Notes: a model not told the origin generated them from the sequence alone. A stretch of DNA of 64,000 bases from Minwuia thermotolerans (GCA_021604565.1 BQJF01000003.1:1-64000), one strand, 5' to 3'. Shown: positions 8,119-16,638, numbered from the stretch's first letter. Program-made: numbers and translations.

Positions 8119-9147
8119 ATGCGTCGATTTTCAGTGCTGATGCTTGCCGCGTTGGTCGCGGCGGGTCTGTGGCTGCACGGCCCGGCGGAAATGGGGGCCT
8201 GGGCCCAGAGCAATGAGCAATATGTCCGCTACTGGAAGCAGGAATGGCCGGTCACCGACTTCAGCAAGTCCTCGGTCGATTTTTCCGAGATCCTGCATGG
8301 CGGCCCGCCGAAGGACGGCATTCCGCCCATTGATGAACCGGCCTTCGTGTCCGTGGCCGAGGCCAACGAAACCCTGGCGGACCGGGAGCCGGTGATCGGG
8401 CTGGTGGTGAACGGGGAAGCGAAGGCCTACCCGCTGCAGGTACTGATGTTTCACGAGATCGCCAACGACATGATCGGCGGAGTTCCGGTTACCGTGACCT
8501 TCTGTCCGCTGTGCAACGCGGCCATCGTGTTCGACCGGCGTGTGAACGGGCACATCCTGGACTTCGGCACCACGGGAAAGCTGCGCCACTCCGACCTGGT
8601 GATGTGGGACCGCCAGACCGAGAGCTGGTGGCAGCAGTTCCTGGGGGAAGCCATTGTCGGCGAGATGACCGGCACCCGCCTGACCATGATCCCGTCACGG
8701 CTGGAGTCCTGGGCGCGATTCCGGGCGCGCGCGCCGGAGGCGACAGTGCTGGTGCCGAACGGACGTTACCAGCGCTCCTACGGCGGGAATCCCTACCTGA
8801 ACTACGACAGTTCGGCGCGCCCCTTCCTGTATCGCGGTGAAGTGCCGTCCGGCATTCCGCCGCTGATGCGGGTGGTGACCCTGGCGGAGCGCGGGGCGTG
8901 GAGCCTCGACTTCATGAAGCGGAACCGCACCGTGCATCTGGACGACGGCACGACGATCCGCTGGGAACCCGGCCAGGCCTCGGCTCTCGACAGCGGCGAG
9001 ATTGCCGAAGGGCGGGACGTGGGCAATTTCACCGTCACCCGTTTCGAGAACGGCAGGGAGGTCGATGTCCAGCATGGCGTCGACTTTGTCTTTGCCTACC
9101 ACGCCTTCTATCCCGACAGCCCCATCCATCATGTGACAACGCAGTAG
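8119..9147 (+). CDS. DUF3179 domain-containing exported protein
   Basis: 342 aa. The first 30 residues are a signal peptide with a hydrophobic core and an AQS-type cleavage site, so the protein is exported. The remainder is the DUF3179 domain: EPVIGLVVNGEAKAYPL, HEIANDMIGGVPVTVTFCPLCN with a CxxC pair, FGTTGKLRHSDLVMWDR, WWQQFLGEAIVGE and a C-terminal YHAFYPDS. The CPLC pair and conserved His suggest a metal or redox site but no function is established for this family. Own promoter just upstream. Confidence 0.9.
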   Translation: MRRFSVLMLAALVAAGLWLHGPAEMGAWAQSNEQYVRYWKQEWPVTDFSKSSVDFSEILHGGPPKDGIPPIDEPAFVSVAEANETLADREPVIGLVVNGEAKAYPLQVLMFHEIANDMIGGVPVTVTFCPLCNAAIVFDRRVNGHILDFGTTGKLRHSDLVMWDRQTESWWQQFLGEAIVGEMTGTRLTMIPSRLESWARFRARAPEATVLVPNGRYQRSYGGNPYLNYDSSARPFLYRGEVPSGIPPLMRVVTLAERGAWSLDFMKRNRTVHLDDGTTIRWEPGQASALDSGEIAEGRDVGNFTVTRFENGREVDVQHGVDFVFAYHAFYPDSPIHHVTTQ

Positions 9148-9185
9148 TGGTGCGCGGGCCAAGCCTGCGCCGCTCCTGACACCCG

Positions 9186-10136
9186 TCAGGGCAGCTTGCC
9201 GGTGTGACCCAGACTGTCGATGGCCCGCACGATGCGGTCGAAGCTTGCCTTCGCGCGACGGGCGCGGTGACGGGCGCGCAGGTGCCCATGCACCAGCCCC
9301 CTGTCGTTCAGCCAGACCGCGCTGCCGCCTGCCTCCACGATACGCCGGGCATAGACATCCCCGTCATCGGACAGCGGGTCGCATTCGGCCGAGGCTATGA
9401 ATGTCGGCGGCAGGTTCGTGAAGTCGGTGTCCCAAAGGGCCGCATAGGTCGCGTCGCCGCGGACATCGGCACCGCCGCTGCGCATGGCCTGGTAGAAGTC
9501 CATGTCGCTGCGTTTCAGCATCGGTGCGTCTGCGTGGAAGACGTAGGAGCCTTCGTCGATATTGCCGCCCAGCCCCGGATAGATCAGCACCTGGCCGACC
9601 GGCGGCCTGTCCAGCCCCCGTGTCGCATGGGACAGGGCGGCGGCCAGGTTGCCCCCGGCGCTGTCACCCGCCAGCACGATGCCGGCGTCCGTGGCCGCCC
9701 GCAGGTAGGCCCACCCGGCCATCGCATCCTCGAACGCCTTCGGGTGGATGTGTTCCGGGCAGAGGCGATAGTCGACCGAGACCACGTCGAAGCCGGTGCG
9801 TTCGCAGATCTCGGCACAGACGTCGTCATGGCTGTCCAGCCCGCCGACGACGAAGCCGCCACCGTGCAGGTACAGCACAGCCGCAGCCGGGTCGCCGTCC
9901 ACCCGGCGGTAGCTGCGGATCGGCACGGCATGGCCGTCGGCGCTCGGGATCGTGCTGTCGGCCGCACTCACGCCCTCGGGATAGCCCGCGAAGAAGGCAC
10001 GGCACATGCGGTCATAGACCTCGCGCTGGCCCGCCACCGTCCTGTCCACTGCGTCTGCCGGATAGTAGCTCTCGGTCTCCGCGATGAAGGCCCTGATCTC
10101 GTCATCCAGCAGCTTGCCGTAGTCTGCCTGTTCCAT
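9186..10136 (-). CDS. Alpha/beta hydrolase, HSL-like lipase/esterase
   Basis: About 316 aa from the ATG at 10136, preceded by AGGGAGGG; the longer open frame overlaps the divergent HAD gene. Hormone-sensitive-lipase-type hydrolase: oxyanion-hole motif YLHGGGFVVGG, nucleophile GDSAGGN, acidic residue region SAECDPLSDDG, and a C-terminal VHGHLRARH with the catalytic His. No signal peptide. Hydrolyses small carboxylic esters by family; physiological substrate unknown. Divergent from the HAD gene with only 61 bases between starts, so the promoters must overlap. Confidence 0.88.
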   Translation of the reverse strand: MEQADYGKLLDDEIRAFIAETESYYPADAVDRTVAGQREVYDRMCRAFFAGYPEGVSAADSTIPSADGHAVPIRSYRRVDGDPAAAVLYLHGGGFVVGGLDSHDDVCAEICERTGFDVVSVDYRLCPEHIHPKAFEDAMAGWAYLRAATDAGIVLAGDSAGGNLAAALSHATRGLDRPPVGQVLIYPGLGGNIDEGSYVFHADAPMLKRSDMDFYQAMRSGGADVRGDATYAALWDTDFTNLPPTFIASAECDPLSDDGDVYARRIVEAGGSAVWLNDRGLVHGHLRARHRARRAKASFDRIVRAIDSLGHTGKLP

Positions 10137-10197
10137 CCGGTGCCCTCCCTGAAGCATGATGGCGCATCTTTGATGCTCCGGCGGGGGAGGGCAAGGC

Positions 10198-10911
10198 TTG
10201 GCACTGCGCGCGGTACTGTTCGACAAGGACGGAACGCTGATCGACTTCGACCGGACCTGGTATCCGGTGATGGCGCGGCTGGCGGCAGAGGCGGCACCGG
10301 ATGACCCGGCGCGCGCGGCCGAGCTGTTGCACAGCGGTGGTCTGGACCCCGCAACGGGTCGCTTCCGCGCCGGGTCGGTGATTGCCGCGGGCACCATCGA
10401 CGAGACCGTCGACCTCTGGCATCCGTCGCTGAGCGGTGCCCGGCGTCAGGCGATGATCGACCATTTCAACCACGCCTGCGCCACGGAGGGTGCGGCCTGC
10501 GCCGTGGCGATTCCGGGTTTGTCCGGGGCGCTCGACGCGTTGCGCGATGCCGGATACCCGCTGGGGGTCGCCACCAATGACGGTCATGCCAGCGCCGTTG
10601 CGACACTGGACCGGCTCGGGTTTCTCGACCGCTTCAGCCTGGTGATGGGGTATGACTCGGTGCCCGATCCGAAACCGGCCCCTGACCAGTTGCACCGCTT
10701 CGCCGGACATGTCGGCCTTGCGGCGTCGGAGGTCGTCATGATCGGCGACAATGTCCATGATCTGCAGATGGCCCGCGCGGGTGGGGCGGGGCTGGCGGTC
10801 GGCGTCCTGTCCGGCACCGGGTCCCGGCGGGATCTGGAAGGGCTGGCGGACCTGATCATCGATTCGGTGGCGCAACTGCCGCACGTACTGGAAGACCTGG
10901 GGAGGAAATGA
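10198..10911 (+). CDS. HAD family hydrolase (phosphoglycolate phosphatase-like)
   Basis: 237 aa starting with TTG at 10198 behind a strong GGGGGAGGG site. All four HAD motifs are visible: FDKDGTLIDFD (nucleophile and acid Asp), VATNDGH, DPKPAPD (Lys) and MIGDNVHD. Class I cap inserted after motif I, as in phosphoglycolate phosphatase. Phosphate monoester hydrolysis in the cytoplasm; substrate unknown. First of a three-gene run with MaoC and enoyl-CoA hydratase genes (1 and 6 bases apart). Confidence 0.88.
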   Translation: MALRAVLFDKDGTLIDFDRTWYPVMARLAAEAAPDDPARAAELLHSGGLDPATGRFRAGSVIAAGTIDETVDLWHPSLSGARRQAMIDHFNHACATEGAACAVAIPGLSGALDALRDAGYPLGVATNDGHASAVATLDRLGFLDRFSLVMGYDSVPDPKPAPDQLHRFAGHVGLAASEVVMIGDNVHDLQMARAGGAGLAVGVLSGTGSRRDLEGLADLIIDSVAQLPHVLEDLGRK

Positions 10912-10912
10912 C

Positions 10913-11416
10913 TTGGACACGACATTCGATCCGGCAAACCACCGGATGTGCGAGACATCATGGTTCGAGGATCTGGAGGTGGGGCAGGAATTCTACATCA
11001 ACTCCCGTACCCAGACCGACGGACTGTTCTCGGCCTTTCAGCTGGCGTCGGGGGACAATCACCCGATCCACTACGACGTGGAATACTGCAAGCGTCACGG
11101 CCATCGCGGCCTGCTGGCGCACGGGCTGCAGGTGATGGCGCAGACGGCGGCGGGGGCCGGGATCCTGCCGCATGTCTTCGGCGATGCCCTGGTCGGCTTC
11201 CTGGAGGCATCGGCGAAGTTCCTGGCCCCGGTCTATGCCGGGGACACGCTGTACCCGCTGCTGACCATCAGCGAACTGCGCCCCGGGCGCACCACAGGGG
11301 TCGTCGTCTGCCGCGCCACCATCCACAATCAGGACGGCGTGCAGGTGCTGGAGGGCAGCCACAGCTACCTTCTGAAGAAGCGCGACCCGGATCCGAAACC
11401 GGCAGCAGGGGAGTAA
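10913..11416 (+). CDS. MaoC family (R)-specific hydratase
   Basis: 167 aa. Single hot-dog fold with the hydratase-2 catalytic block SGDNHPIHYD (Asp and His) followed by HGHRGLLAHGLQVMA. Hydrates trans-2-enoyl-CoA or dehydrates 3-hydroxyacyl-CoA by family. The frame begins with TTG at 10913, one base after the HAD stop and with GGAGG 8 bases upstream. Sits between the HAD gene and an enoyl-CoA hydratase gene, so an acyl-CoA substrate is likely. Confidence 0.9.
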   Translation: MDTTFDPANHRMCETSWFEDLEVGQEFYINSRTQTDGLFSAFQLASGDNHPIHYDVEYCKRHGHRGLLAHGLQVMAQTAAGAGILPHVFGDALVGFLEASAKFLAPVYAGDTLYPLLTISELRPGRTTGVVVCRATIHNQDGVQVLEGSHSYLLKKRDPDPKPAAGE

Positions 11417-11422
11417 GCCGAC

Positions 11423-12154
11423 ATGAGCCTCGTGAGCTACGAGACGGAAGGTGACGTCGCCATCATCACCCTGAACCGGCCGGACAAGTACAACGCCCTT
11501 TCCCGCGATCTGGGGGACGAACTGGTCGCCGCCTGGCACAGGTTTCAGGATGGGCCGGAACGTGCCGCCGTGCTGACCGGTGCAGGCAGGAACTTCTCGG
11601 TCGGTGCCGACCTGTCGGACCCGCCGGAGATCTGGCCCTTCAGCCCCGACGTCGGCGTGGCGGTCGACAAGCCGGTGGTGGCGGCGGTCAATGGCACCTG
11701 CGTCGGCGGGGCCTTCATCCTGGTGCAGTTCTGTGACCTCTGCATCATGGCCGACGACGCGCGCTTCATCTATCCGGAGGCCAAGGTGGGCATCTCCGGC
11801 GGGCTGATCAGTTCCGTCGCCGCGCGCATCCCGCACAAGATCGCCATGGAGTTCATGCTGCTCGGCGAACCGCTCTCCGCGCAGCGCGCCTATGAGGTCG
11901 GGCTGGTCAACCGCATCGTGCCGCAGGCCGAACTGATGGACGTGGCAATGGACCACGCCCGCCGCCTGGCCGCGATGGCGCCGATGGTGGTGCGCACGCT
12001 GAAGCGCCATGTCGCCGCCACCCTGCCCAGGGGCCCCTCAGAACTGGCCGGCCTGGCCCGCCGCGATATCGAGGCGATCCGCAACTCCGATGACTTCACG
12101 GAAGGCGGCACGGCCTTCCGCGAAAAGCGCCCGCCGAAGTTCACCGGCACCTGA
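11423..12154 (+). CDS. Enoyl-CoA hydratase/isomerase family protein
   Basis: 243 aa. Crotonase fold: AIITLNRPDKYNALS at the N terminus, the first oxyanion segment AGRNFSVGADLSD and the second NGTCVGGAF. Acts on acyl-CoA thioesters. The two catalytic Glu positions of classical hydratases are not both obvious, so isomerase, hydrolase or lyase activity cannot be excluded. Last gene of the HAD-MaoC-crotonase operon, six bases after MaoC. Confidence 0.88.
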   Translation: MSLVSYETEGDVAIITLNRPDKYNALSRDLGDELVAAWHRFQDGPERAAVLTGAGRNFSVGADLSDPPEIWPFSPDVGVAVDKPVVAAVNGTCVGGAFILVQFCDLCIMADDARFIYPEAKVGISGGLISSVAARIPHKIAMEFMLLGEPLSAQRAYEVGLVNRIVPQAELMDVAMDHARRLAAMAPMVVRTLKRHVAATLPRGPSELAGLARRDIEAIRNSDDFTEGGTAFREKRPPKFTGT

Positions 12155-12226
12155 CAAAGGGGGGCTGCACACGGCAGAGGTCCGGGACGCGCGCCACCTC
12201 AGTGCCGCCCATGGGACCAAAACCCC

Positions 12227-12288
12227 TTGCAGCCCCGCCCGCCCCCGGCTATAGAACCGCCCGCGTCCCAACGTTTCCCACGGGACGC
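12227..12288 (+). promoter_or_regulatory. tRNA-Val promoter and leader hairpin
   Basis: A -35 box TTGCAG (12227-12232) and a -10 box TATAGA (12250-12255) are 17 bases apart and lie 38 bases before the tRNA. Between them and the tRNA is a perfect 7-bp inverted repeat, GCGTCCC (12263-12269) with GGGACGC (12282-12288), that would form a hairpin in the 5' leader of the precursor. Confidence 0.6.
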
Positions 12289-12292
12289 ACGG

Positions 12293-12367
12293 GGGCGCGT
12301 AGCTCAGTGGGAGAGCACTACGTTGACATCGTAGGGGTCGCTGGTTCAATCCCAGCCGCGCCCACCA
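12293..12367 (+). tRNA. tRNA-Val (anticodon GAC)
   Basis: 75 bases including an encoded CCA. The acceptor stem GGGCGCG pairs with CGCGCCC; D-arm AGCTCAGTGGGAGAGC; anticodon stem CTACG/CGTAG around loop TTGACAT giving anticodon GAC (valine codons GUC/GUU); T-arm GGTTCAATCCC. All stems are fully paired by eye. A degraded mobile region begins shortly downstream, as is common next to tRNA genes. Confidence 0.95.
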
Positions 12368-12474
12368 TTTACATCAAGGACTTAGGTGGATTTTGCGTAG
12401 TGGGGCGGTTGTTCATGTGAACCAGGAGAGAAACTTCTGGCGCTTGTGAATCAGGGACTTATAAGCTTTGCCGC

Positions 12475-12753
12475 ATGTTCGATGACCCCACTATATTAAG
12501 AATCTTTCGCAGGTATCCGAAGCAGCTTCGGTACGAGCATCTGCCGCGGCTGATTGCCTTGTCCAGGAATGACGACGAGCAGATGGCGGCCGTGGTGGAG
12601 CTGATCCTGGAGCGCGGCGAGATCGAGAACGATGCCTTCGACGAGCTGCTGCTTGCGGCATGCAACGCCCTGCCGGCGGAGATCCGTCGTTCGGCGGAGA
12701 TCACTGAGCTGATGATGCGGCTGTGTGATGTGCCTGGGCGGACTGCCAGTTAG
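12475..12753 (+). CDS. Hypothetical protein
   Basis: 92 aa, not recognised. Starts MFDDPTILRIFRRYPKQLRYEH, rich in Leu, Glu and Arg, and predicted all-helical; no signal peptide or membrane segment. It lies just after tRNA-Val in the degraded mobile region and its 3' end abuts the convergent small gene at 12750. A weak purine stretch precedes the ATG. Coding potential is plausible but not proven. Confidence 0.45.
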   Translation: MFDDPTILRIFRRYPKQLRYEHLPRLIALSRNDDEQMAAVVELILERGEIENDAFDELLLAACNALPAEIRRSAEITELMMRLCDVPGRTAS

Positions 12754-13061
12754 TCGAGACCCTTGGCCTTGTTGTAAGCCGCACGTGCCTCCTTGGCCTC
12801 GGCTGCCCTTTTTGCCTTCGCCTCTTCCTGATGGACGCGGACAACCTCGTCACGCCATCTGCACATCGCCAGCTCGTCGCGGATATAGATCGCGAACAGG
12901 CTTTCCGCGTCCATCTCGCTCTGGATATGCTCCGCCATATAGCCGCCGAAATCCCGCTTGGACTGGTCGATACAGCGATCGACGGAGATGATCTGTCCAA
13001 CTGCGAGCGCCGATAACGAAGCGACCAGTATGGCTGCCAGTGTGACTGTTCGTGATCTCAT
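12750..13061 (-). CDS. Small exported hypothetical protein
   Basis: About 103 aa from the ATG at 13061, which overlaps the stop of the upstream gene (ATGA). The N terminus is a signal peptide or anchor (VTLAAILVASLSALAVG); the mature part has two Cys (RCIDQ and AMCRWRD) that could form a disulfide and ends in a charged KAKRAAEAKEARAA helix. Not recognised. Being coupled to the ribbon-helix-helix gene and the parA remnant suggests it belonged to a plasmid or ICE maintenance/transfer operon. The frame continues 5' through the upstream gene but that is a shadow. Confidence 0.6.
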   Translation of the reverse strand: MRSRTVTLAAILVASLSALAVGQIISVDRCIDQSKRDFGGYMAEHIQSEMDAESLFAIYIRDELAMCRWRDEVVRVHQEEAKAKRAAEAKEARAAYNKAKGLD

Positions 13062-13273
13062 GATCTCGGGTGTCTCTCTTTGAATTCGGCCCACATCTGC
13101 AACAGCATGTCCGTCATGGTCATCTCCATCTCCGCGGCCGTGATCTTCATTTCCTGATGAACCTTCGGATCGATCTTGAATGACAGATCCTTGGTCTTCT
13201 TCACCGGGGCTGCCGATACGTTCGCCCTTTGCCTGGCGGGTGTTGGCGGCGGACCCAGTCTGCGTTCTGTCAT
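13058..13273 (-). CDS. Ribbon-helix-helix-like ParA partner protein
   Basis: 71 aa. After a proline-rich basic start, the core KDLSFKIDPKVHQEMKITAAE followed by TMTDMLLQMW fits a ribbon-helix-helix DNA-binding unit (one strand, two helices) like those paired with ParA ATPases. It begins at the parA stop codon (shared base at 13273) and ends overlapping the next gene by four bases. Since parA is beheaded, its original promoter has probably been lost. Confidence 0.65.
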   Translation of the reverse strand: MTERRLGPPPTPARQRANVSAAPVKKTKDLSFKIDPKVHQEMKITAAEMEMTMTDMLLQMWAEFKERHPRS

Positions 13274-13515
13274 TATAGCTCTCCCTTCTGGCTGGCCAGC
13301 AGTTCGCCGTTAATCTCCTCGACGACACGTCTGGCGCGCTCATTCAGCGATGTGAAGGACGTCTCGGACAGGGCGAGCCCCTGATTCTGTGCCTGGCGAT
13401 AGCCGCTGCGTTCCGGTAGCGAAATAGGGATAGAGCGATAACCCGCCTGGCGCACGAAACTTTCGGCGTCCTTCTGTTCGGTGCCGGAGCCAGCCCTGGC
13501 GAACAGGACGCTATG
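13273..13515 (-). pseudogene. ParA-family ATPase, C-terminal fragment
   Basis: Reading back from 13273, the frame gives VLFARAGSGTEQKDAESF and continues through GYRSIPISLPERSGYRQAQ, which matches the last third of ParA/VirC1-type partition ATPases (the VLFTRT strand and the final RxxY helix region). Similarity stops at about 13513-13515; upstream there is unrelated sequence and the frame soon closes. The Walker A and B motifs are gone, so it cannot be an active ATPase. A small membrane ORF ends exactly at the break, marking a recombination junction. Confidence 0.75.
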
Positions 13516-13750
13516 AATCCGTTCGGGCGGCCAACATGATAATAAGTCCCATAATGACGGAAATCACTAGCATGACCGGAAAGAAAATGACCCAACAGGC
13601 AATATAAGCAGCTATTCCGACGAACCCCTGTGCAGCGGCAAATACTAATAACGCAACCGCTCCGGAGAACGCCGCACAAAGAAGGATGAATGCGAGCCAA
13701 ATGGCAAATAGACCGACCGCTACTAGAAGAATTATTAACCAAGGTTCCAC
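13511..13750 (-). CDS. Small hydrophobic membrane protein
   Basis: 79 aa, almost entirely hydrophobic with two or three membrane helices (LIILLVAVGLFAIWLAFILL and a later CWVIFFPVMLVISVIMGLII). Not recognised. Its stop falls at the parA junction, so its own 3' end may be truncated. Lower GC than the flanks, consistent with imported DNA. Confidence 0.45.
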   Translation of the reverse strand: MEPWLIILLVAVGLFAIWLAFILLCAAFSGAVALLVFAAAQGFVGIAAYIACWVIFFPVMLVISVIMGLIIMLAARTDS

Positions 13751-13977
13751 TTAACCCGCCTTTTTTTCTTGTACGGTCCATGTTTCTTTGGTTTTGGCTC
13801 TACCGCTTCAACCAGCGCGACGATATCGGAAATTTCCCAAAGCCGATCAGCGAGGCCAGCGGCCATCGCGGGGTTCATGCGTAGTTTAGAGTGTATCCGC
13901 ACGGAGTTGCAGTACATCATGTGCAGTGCAACAGCGTATGTGTGATTCTCAATCTTCTTTGAAAAACCGTTGATCAC
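13735..13977 (-). pseudogene. IS transposase, C-terminal remnant
   Basis: 80 codons, opening with GTG. GFSKKIENHTYAVALHMMY, HSKLRMNPAMAAGLADRLWE and KKHGPYKKK match the tail of a transposase common in alphaproteobacteria and usually filed as IS1-family. The catalytic core is missing upstream, so this is a fragment. I saw no terminal inverted repeats. It adds to the evidence that 12.4-14.0 kb is a decayed mobile segment. Confidence 0.7.
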
Positions 13978-14188
13978 GTGTCCTGCTCCCCTTTGAGTCC
14001 GCGTTTGCAGATTTGTGCTGTTCAGGGTTTGGTCCTTTCTGGATCACCATTTCACCACTGAAATTCCGGATGCCTCTGGCGTGTATGAGCGGGTTCTTCA
14101 TGATCCTGCTTGTGTCCGGTGGCGGACCTGCGCTTGCTTTGGGTGATCCGGTGCTCTGGGCGTGCAGGAGTTGAGACAGGAGTTGTTC

Positions 14189-15139
14189 ATGAGGGTGGGA
14201 TTCATCGGCCTTGGCAATGTCGGGGCCAAGCTGTCCGGGTCGTTGTTGCGGCACGGGATCGACCTGACGGTTCATGACCTGGATGCGCAACGGGTCGGTG
14301 AGTTCGTTGCGCGCGGTGCGCGGGGAGGGGACGGTCCGGCGCAGCTGATGCGTGATTGCGATGCGGTCATCACCTGCCTGCCGTCGCCGGCGGCATCGGA
14401 TGCGGTGATGCGGGAGATGCTGCCCGAGGTATCCGCCGGAAAGATCTGGATGGAGATGTCCACCACCGACGAAGCCGAGGTGAAACGCCTCGGTGCGATG
14501 GTGATCGGGCGCGGCGGTGCGGCTGTGGATTGCCCGGTGTCGGGTGGCTGCCATCGCGCGGCGACGGGCAACATCGCGATCCTTGCCGGCTGTGACCGCG
14601 CCACGTTCGAACGCATCCTGCCGTTGCTGACCACCATGGGCAGACGGGTCCTGCATACCGGAGCGCTCGGCTCGGCTTCGGTCCTGAAGGTCATCACCAA
14701 CTACCTGGCCACCGCGAACCTGCTTACCTGCTGCGAGGCGCTGGCGACCGCGAAGGCGGCCGGGATGGACATGAACACGACCTATGAGGCGATCCGGATC
14801 AGTTCGGGCAACAGTTTCGTGCATGAAACCGAAAGCCAGGTCATCCTGAATGGCTCCCGCGACATCTCCTTCACCATGGACCTGGTGAAGAAGGACATAG
14901 GGCTGTTTCAGGCTGTCGCCGACCGGGCCGGTGTGCCACTGGAAATGAATCCGGTGATGATCGAGATCTTTGATGACGGCATTGCCCGCTATGGCGAGCG
15001 GGAGCTGTCGCCGAACATCGTACGGCGGCTGGAGGATGCCACCGGACTGGACATCCGGGCACCGGGCTTTCCACCCGAGATGCAGGATGACGAGCCGGAG
15101 GAACCGGGATACGAGGTCATCCCGACGGGCCTCGGGTGA
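14189..15139 (+). CDS. NAD(P)-dependent 3-hydroxyisobutyrate dehydrogenase-family oxidoreductase
   Basis: About 316 aa from the ATG at 14189 (GACAGGAG upstream). Beta-hydroxyacid dehydrogenase family: Rossmann motif VGFIGLGNVGAKL at the start, substrate motif DCPVSGGCHRAATGN, and the catalytic Lys in ASVLKVITNYLATAN. Oxidises a 3-hydroxy acid or reduces a semialdehyde. The C-terminal 25 residues are acidic and proline-rich beyond the family core. It converges on the aldehyde dehydrogenase operon, so a linked pathway is plausible but not shown. Confidence 0.9.
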   Translation: MRVGFIGLGNVGAKLSGSLLRHGIDLTVHDLDAQRVGEFVARGARGGDGPAQLMRDCDAVITCLPSPAASDAVMREMLPEVSAGKIWMEMSTTDEAEVKRLGAMVIGRGGAAVDCPVSGGCHRAATGNIAILAGCDRATFERILPLLTTMGRRVLHTGALGSASVLKVITNYLATANLLTCCEALATAKAAGMDMNTTYEAIRISSGNSFVHETESQVILNGSRDISFTMDLVKKDIGLFQAVADRAGVPLEMNPVMIEIFDDGIARYGERELSPNIVRRLEDATGLDIRAPGFPPEMQDDEPEEPGYEVIPTGLG

Positions 15140-15178
15140 CCAGGCGCAGGCCCCGACAGATGAGGCAAGGGCCTGTCG

Positions 15179-16609
15179 TCAGGGGGCGAAGGGGGGCCTG
15201 ACCTTCAGTTCCCGATAGTCCTCGAGCCCGAACGACCCGCCCTCCCGGCCATTGCCGGATCGCTTGTAGCCGCCAAAGGGCGAGCCATAGTCCGCGGCGC
15301 GGCCATTGATGTGGATGCCGCCCGCGCGCAGCCGGTCCGCGACGCGTTCCGCCCGTGCCGGATCACCGGTCTGGACATAGGCCGCAAGCCCGTAGTCGGT
15401 GTCGTTGGCCAGCCTGATGGCCTCTTCCTCGCTGTCGAACGGCATGATCACCAGCACCGGCCCGAAGATCTCTTCCCGCGCAATGTGCATGTCGGGGTGC
15501 ACGTCGGCGAAGATCGTCGGCCTGACGTACCAGCCATCCCCAAGGCCCTCCGGCTTGCCTGGACCACCGACCAGCAGGCGCGCACCTTCATCGATGCCGG
15601 CCCGGATCATGGCCTGCACCCGGTCGTACTGGATCCTGTCGAACAGCGGGCCGATATGCTCGCCCTCCAGACCCGGGTCGCCGACTGCCTGCGCCCGGCC
15701 TGCTGCGGTGGCAATCTCCAGTGCCCTGGCGTAGCAGGTCCGCTCCACCAGCATCCGCGTGGGAGCGTCGCAGGACTGGCCGGTATTGTAGAAACACTCG
15801 GCCACGCTCTCGGTCACGCGTGGCTCCAGATCGCAATCGGCAAAGACCAGGTTGGGTGACTTGCCGCCCAGTTCCAGCGTCACCCGCTTCACGGTGTCGG
15901 CGGCATCCTTCGTGACCTGGCTGCCTGCACGGGTGGAGCCGGTGAACGACATCATGGCAATGCCGGGGTGGCGCGACATGGCGGCACCGACAGTGGGTCC
16001 GTCGCCATGCACAAGGTTGAACGCACCCGCAGGGAAGCCGGCCGCGTGGATGATTTCGGCATAGATGCTGGCGGAAAGCGGTGTGTGTTCCGACGGTTTC
16101 AGAACGCAGGTCGCGCCGGTCGCAAGGGCCGGAATGACCTTCAGCGCGATCTGGTTGATCGGCCAGTTCCAGGGCGTGATCAGGCCGCAGACCCCGATCG
16201 GTTCGCGGGTCAGGATGTCGCCGTTGGGCAGGGTCTCCCGCTCCTGCTGCGCCTTCAGTGCCGCGATGAAGCCTACCAGGTGTCCGATGGCGCTGTCGGC
16301 CTGCGCCGCCCGCGACATGGTGATCGGCGCGCCCATTTCCGCTGTCATCGCCTGGGCCAGATCCTCGTGGCGGGTGCGGGTCACCTCCAGCAGGCGTTCC
16401 AGCAGAGCCAGCCGTTCGGTCCTTGATGTACGCGAGTAGGTTTCGAAGGCGGTGGCGGCAGCAGCCACCGCCCGGTCGACATCAGCGGCGTTTCCCAGGG
16501 TCAGGGTGCCGATCCTGGTGTCATGGGCCGGGTTCATCACGGGCATGGTGGCCGTGGAGACAGGCTCCACCCAGGCCCCGTCGATGTAGAATCTGTCGAG
16601 CATCACCAT
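15179..16609 (-). CDS. NAD(P)-dependent aldehyde dehydrogenase
   Basis: 476 aa, full length for the ALDH superfamily. Catalytic Cys280 (in NTGQSCDAPTRM), general-base Glu246 (in LELGGKSP) and oxyanion Asn148 (in TPWNWP) are all present, as is the FTGSTRAGS nucleotide loop. Oxidises an aldehyde to a carboxylate. Third gene of a minus-strand operon after a GMC oxidoreductase and an enolase-superfamily dehydratase, so it probably takes the aldehyde made by the GMC enzyme. Substrate not predicted. Confidence 0.93.
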   Translation of the reverse strand: MVMLDRFYIDGAWVEPVSTATMPVMNPAHDTRIGTLTLGNAADVDRAVAAAATAFETYSRTSRTERLALLERLLEVTRTRHEDLAQAMTAEMGAPITMSRAAQADSAIGHLVGFIAALKAQQERETLPNGDILTREPIGVCGLITPWNWPINQIALKVIPALATGATCVLKPSEHTPLSASIYAEIIHAAGFPAGAFNLVHGDGPTVGAAMSRHPGIAMMSFTGSTRAGSQVTKDAADTVKRVTLELGGKSPNLVFADCDLEPRVTESVAECFYNTGQSCDAPTRMLVERTCYARALEIATAAGRAQAVGDPGLEGEHIGPLFDRIQYDRVQAMIRAGIDEGARLLVGGPGKPEGLGDGWYVRPTIFADVHPDMHIAREEIFGPVLVIMPFDSEEEAIRLANDTDYGLAAYVQTGDPARAERVADRLRAGGIHINGRAADYGSPFGGYKRSGNGREGGSFGLEDYRELKVRPPFAP

Positions 16610-16638
16610 GTCCCGCCTCCTCCAGGCTGATCGGGTCT

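Larger units (their letters stand above)
12420..13977. other. Decayed mobile segment next to tRNA-Val
   Basis: Between tRNA-Val and the oxidoreductase at 14189 the base composition falls and the content changes to a parA fragment, a ribbon-helix-helix gene, unknown small proteins and a transposase tail. I read this as the remains of an element that used the tRNA as an entry point. I did not find a second copy of the tRNA 3' end to mark the far boundary. Confidence 0.6.

Noticed and set aside
12362-12395. Rho-independent terminator after tRNA-Val
   Set aside because: Only a 5-bp CCACC/GGTGG pairing that would use the tRNA's own CCA end, followed by a short T-run; too weak to call.
13949-14824. 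291-codon minus-strand frame over the start of the HIBADH-type gene
   Set aside because: Overlaps a gene with clear Rossmann and catalytic motifs; its own sequence has no recognisable pattern.
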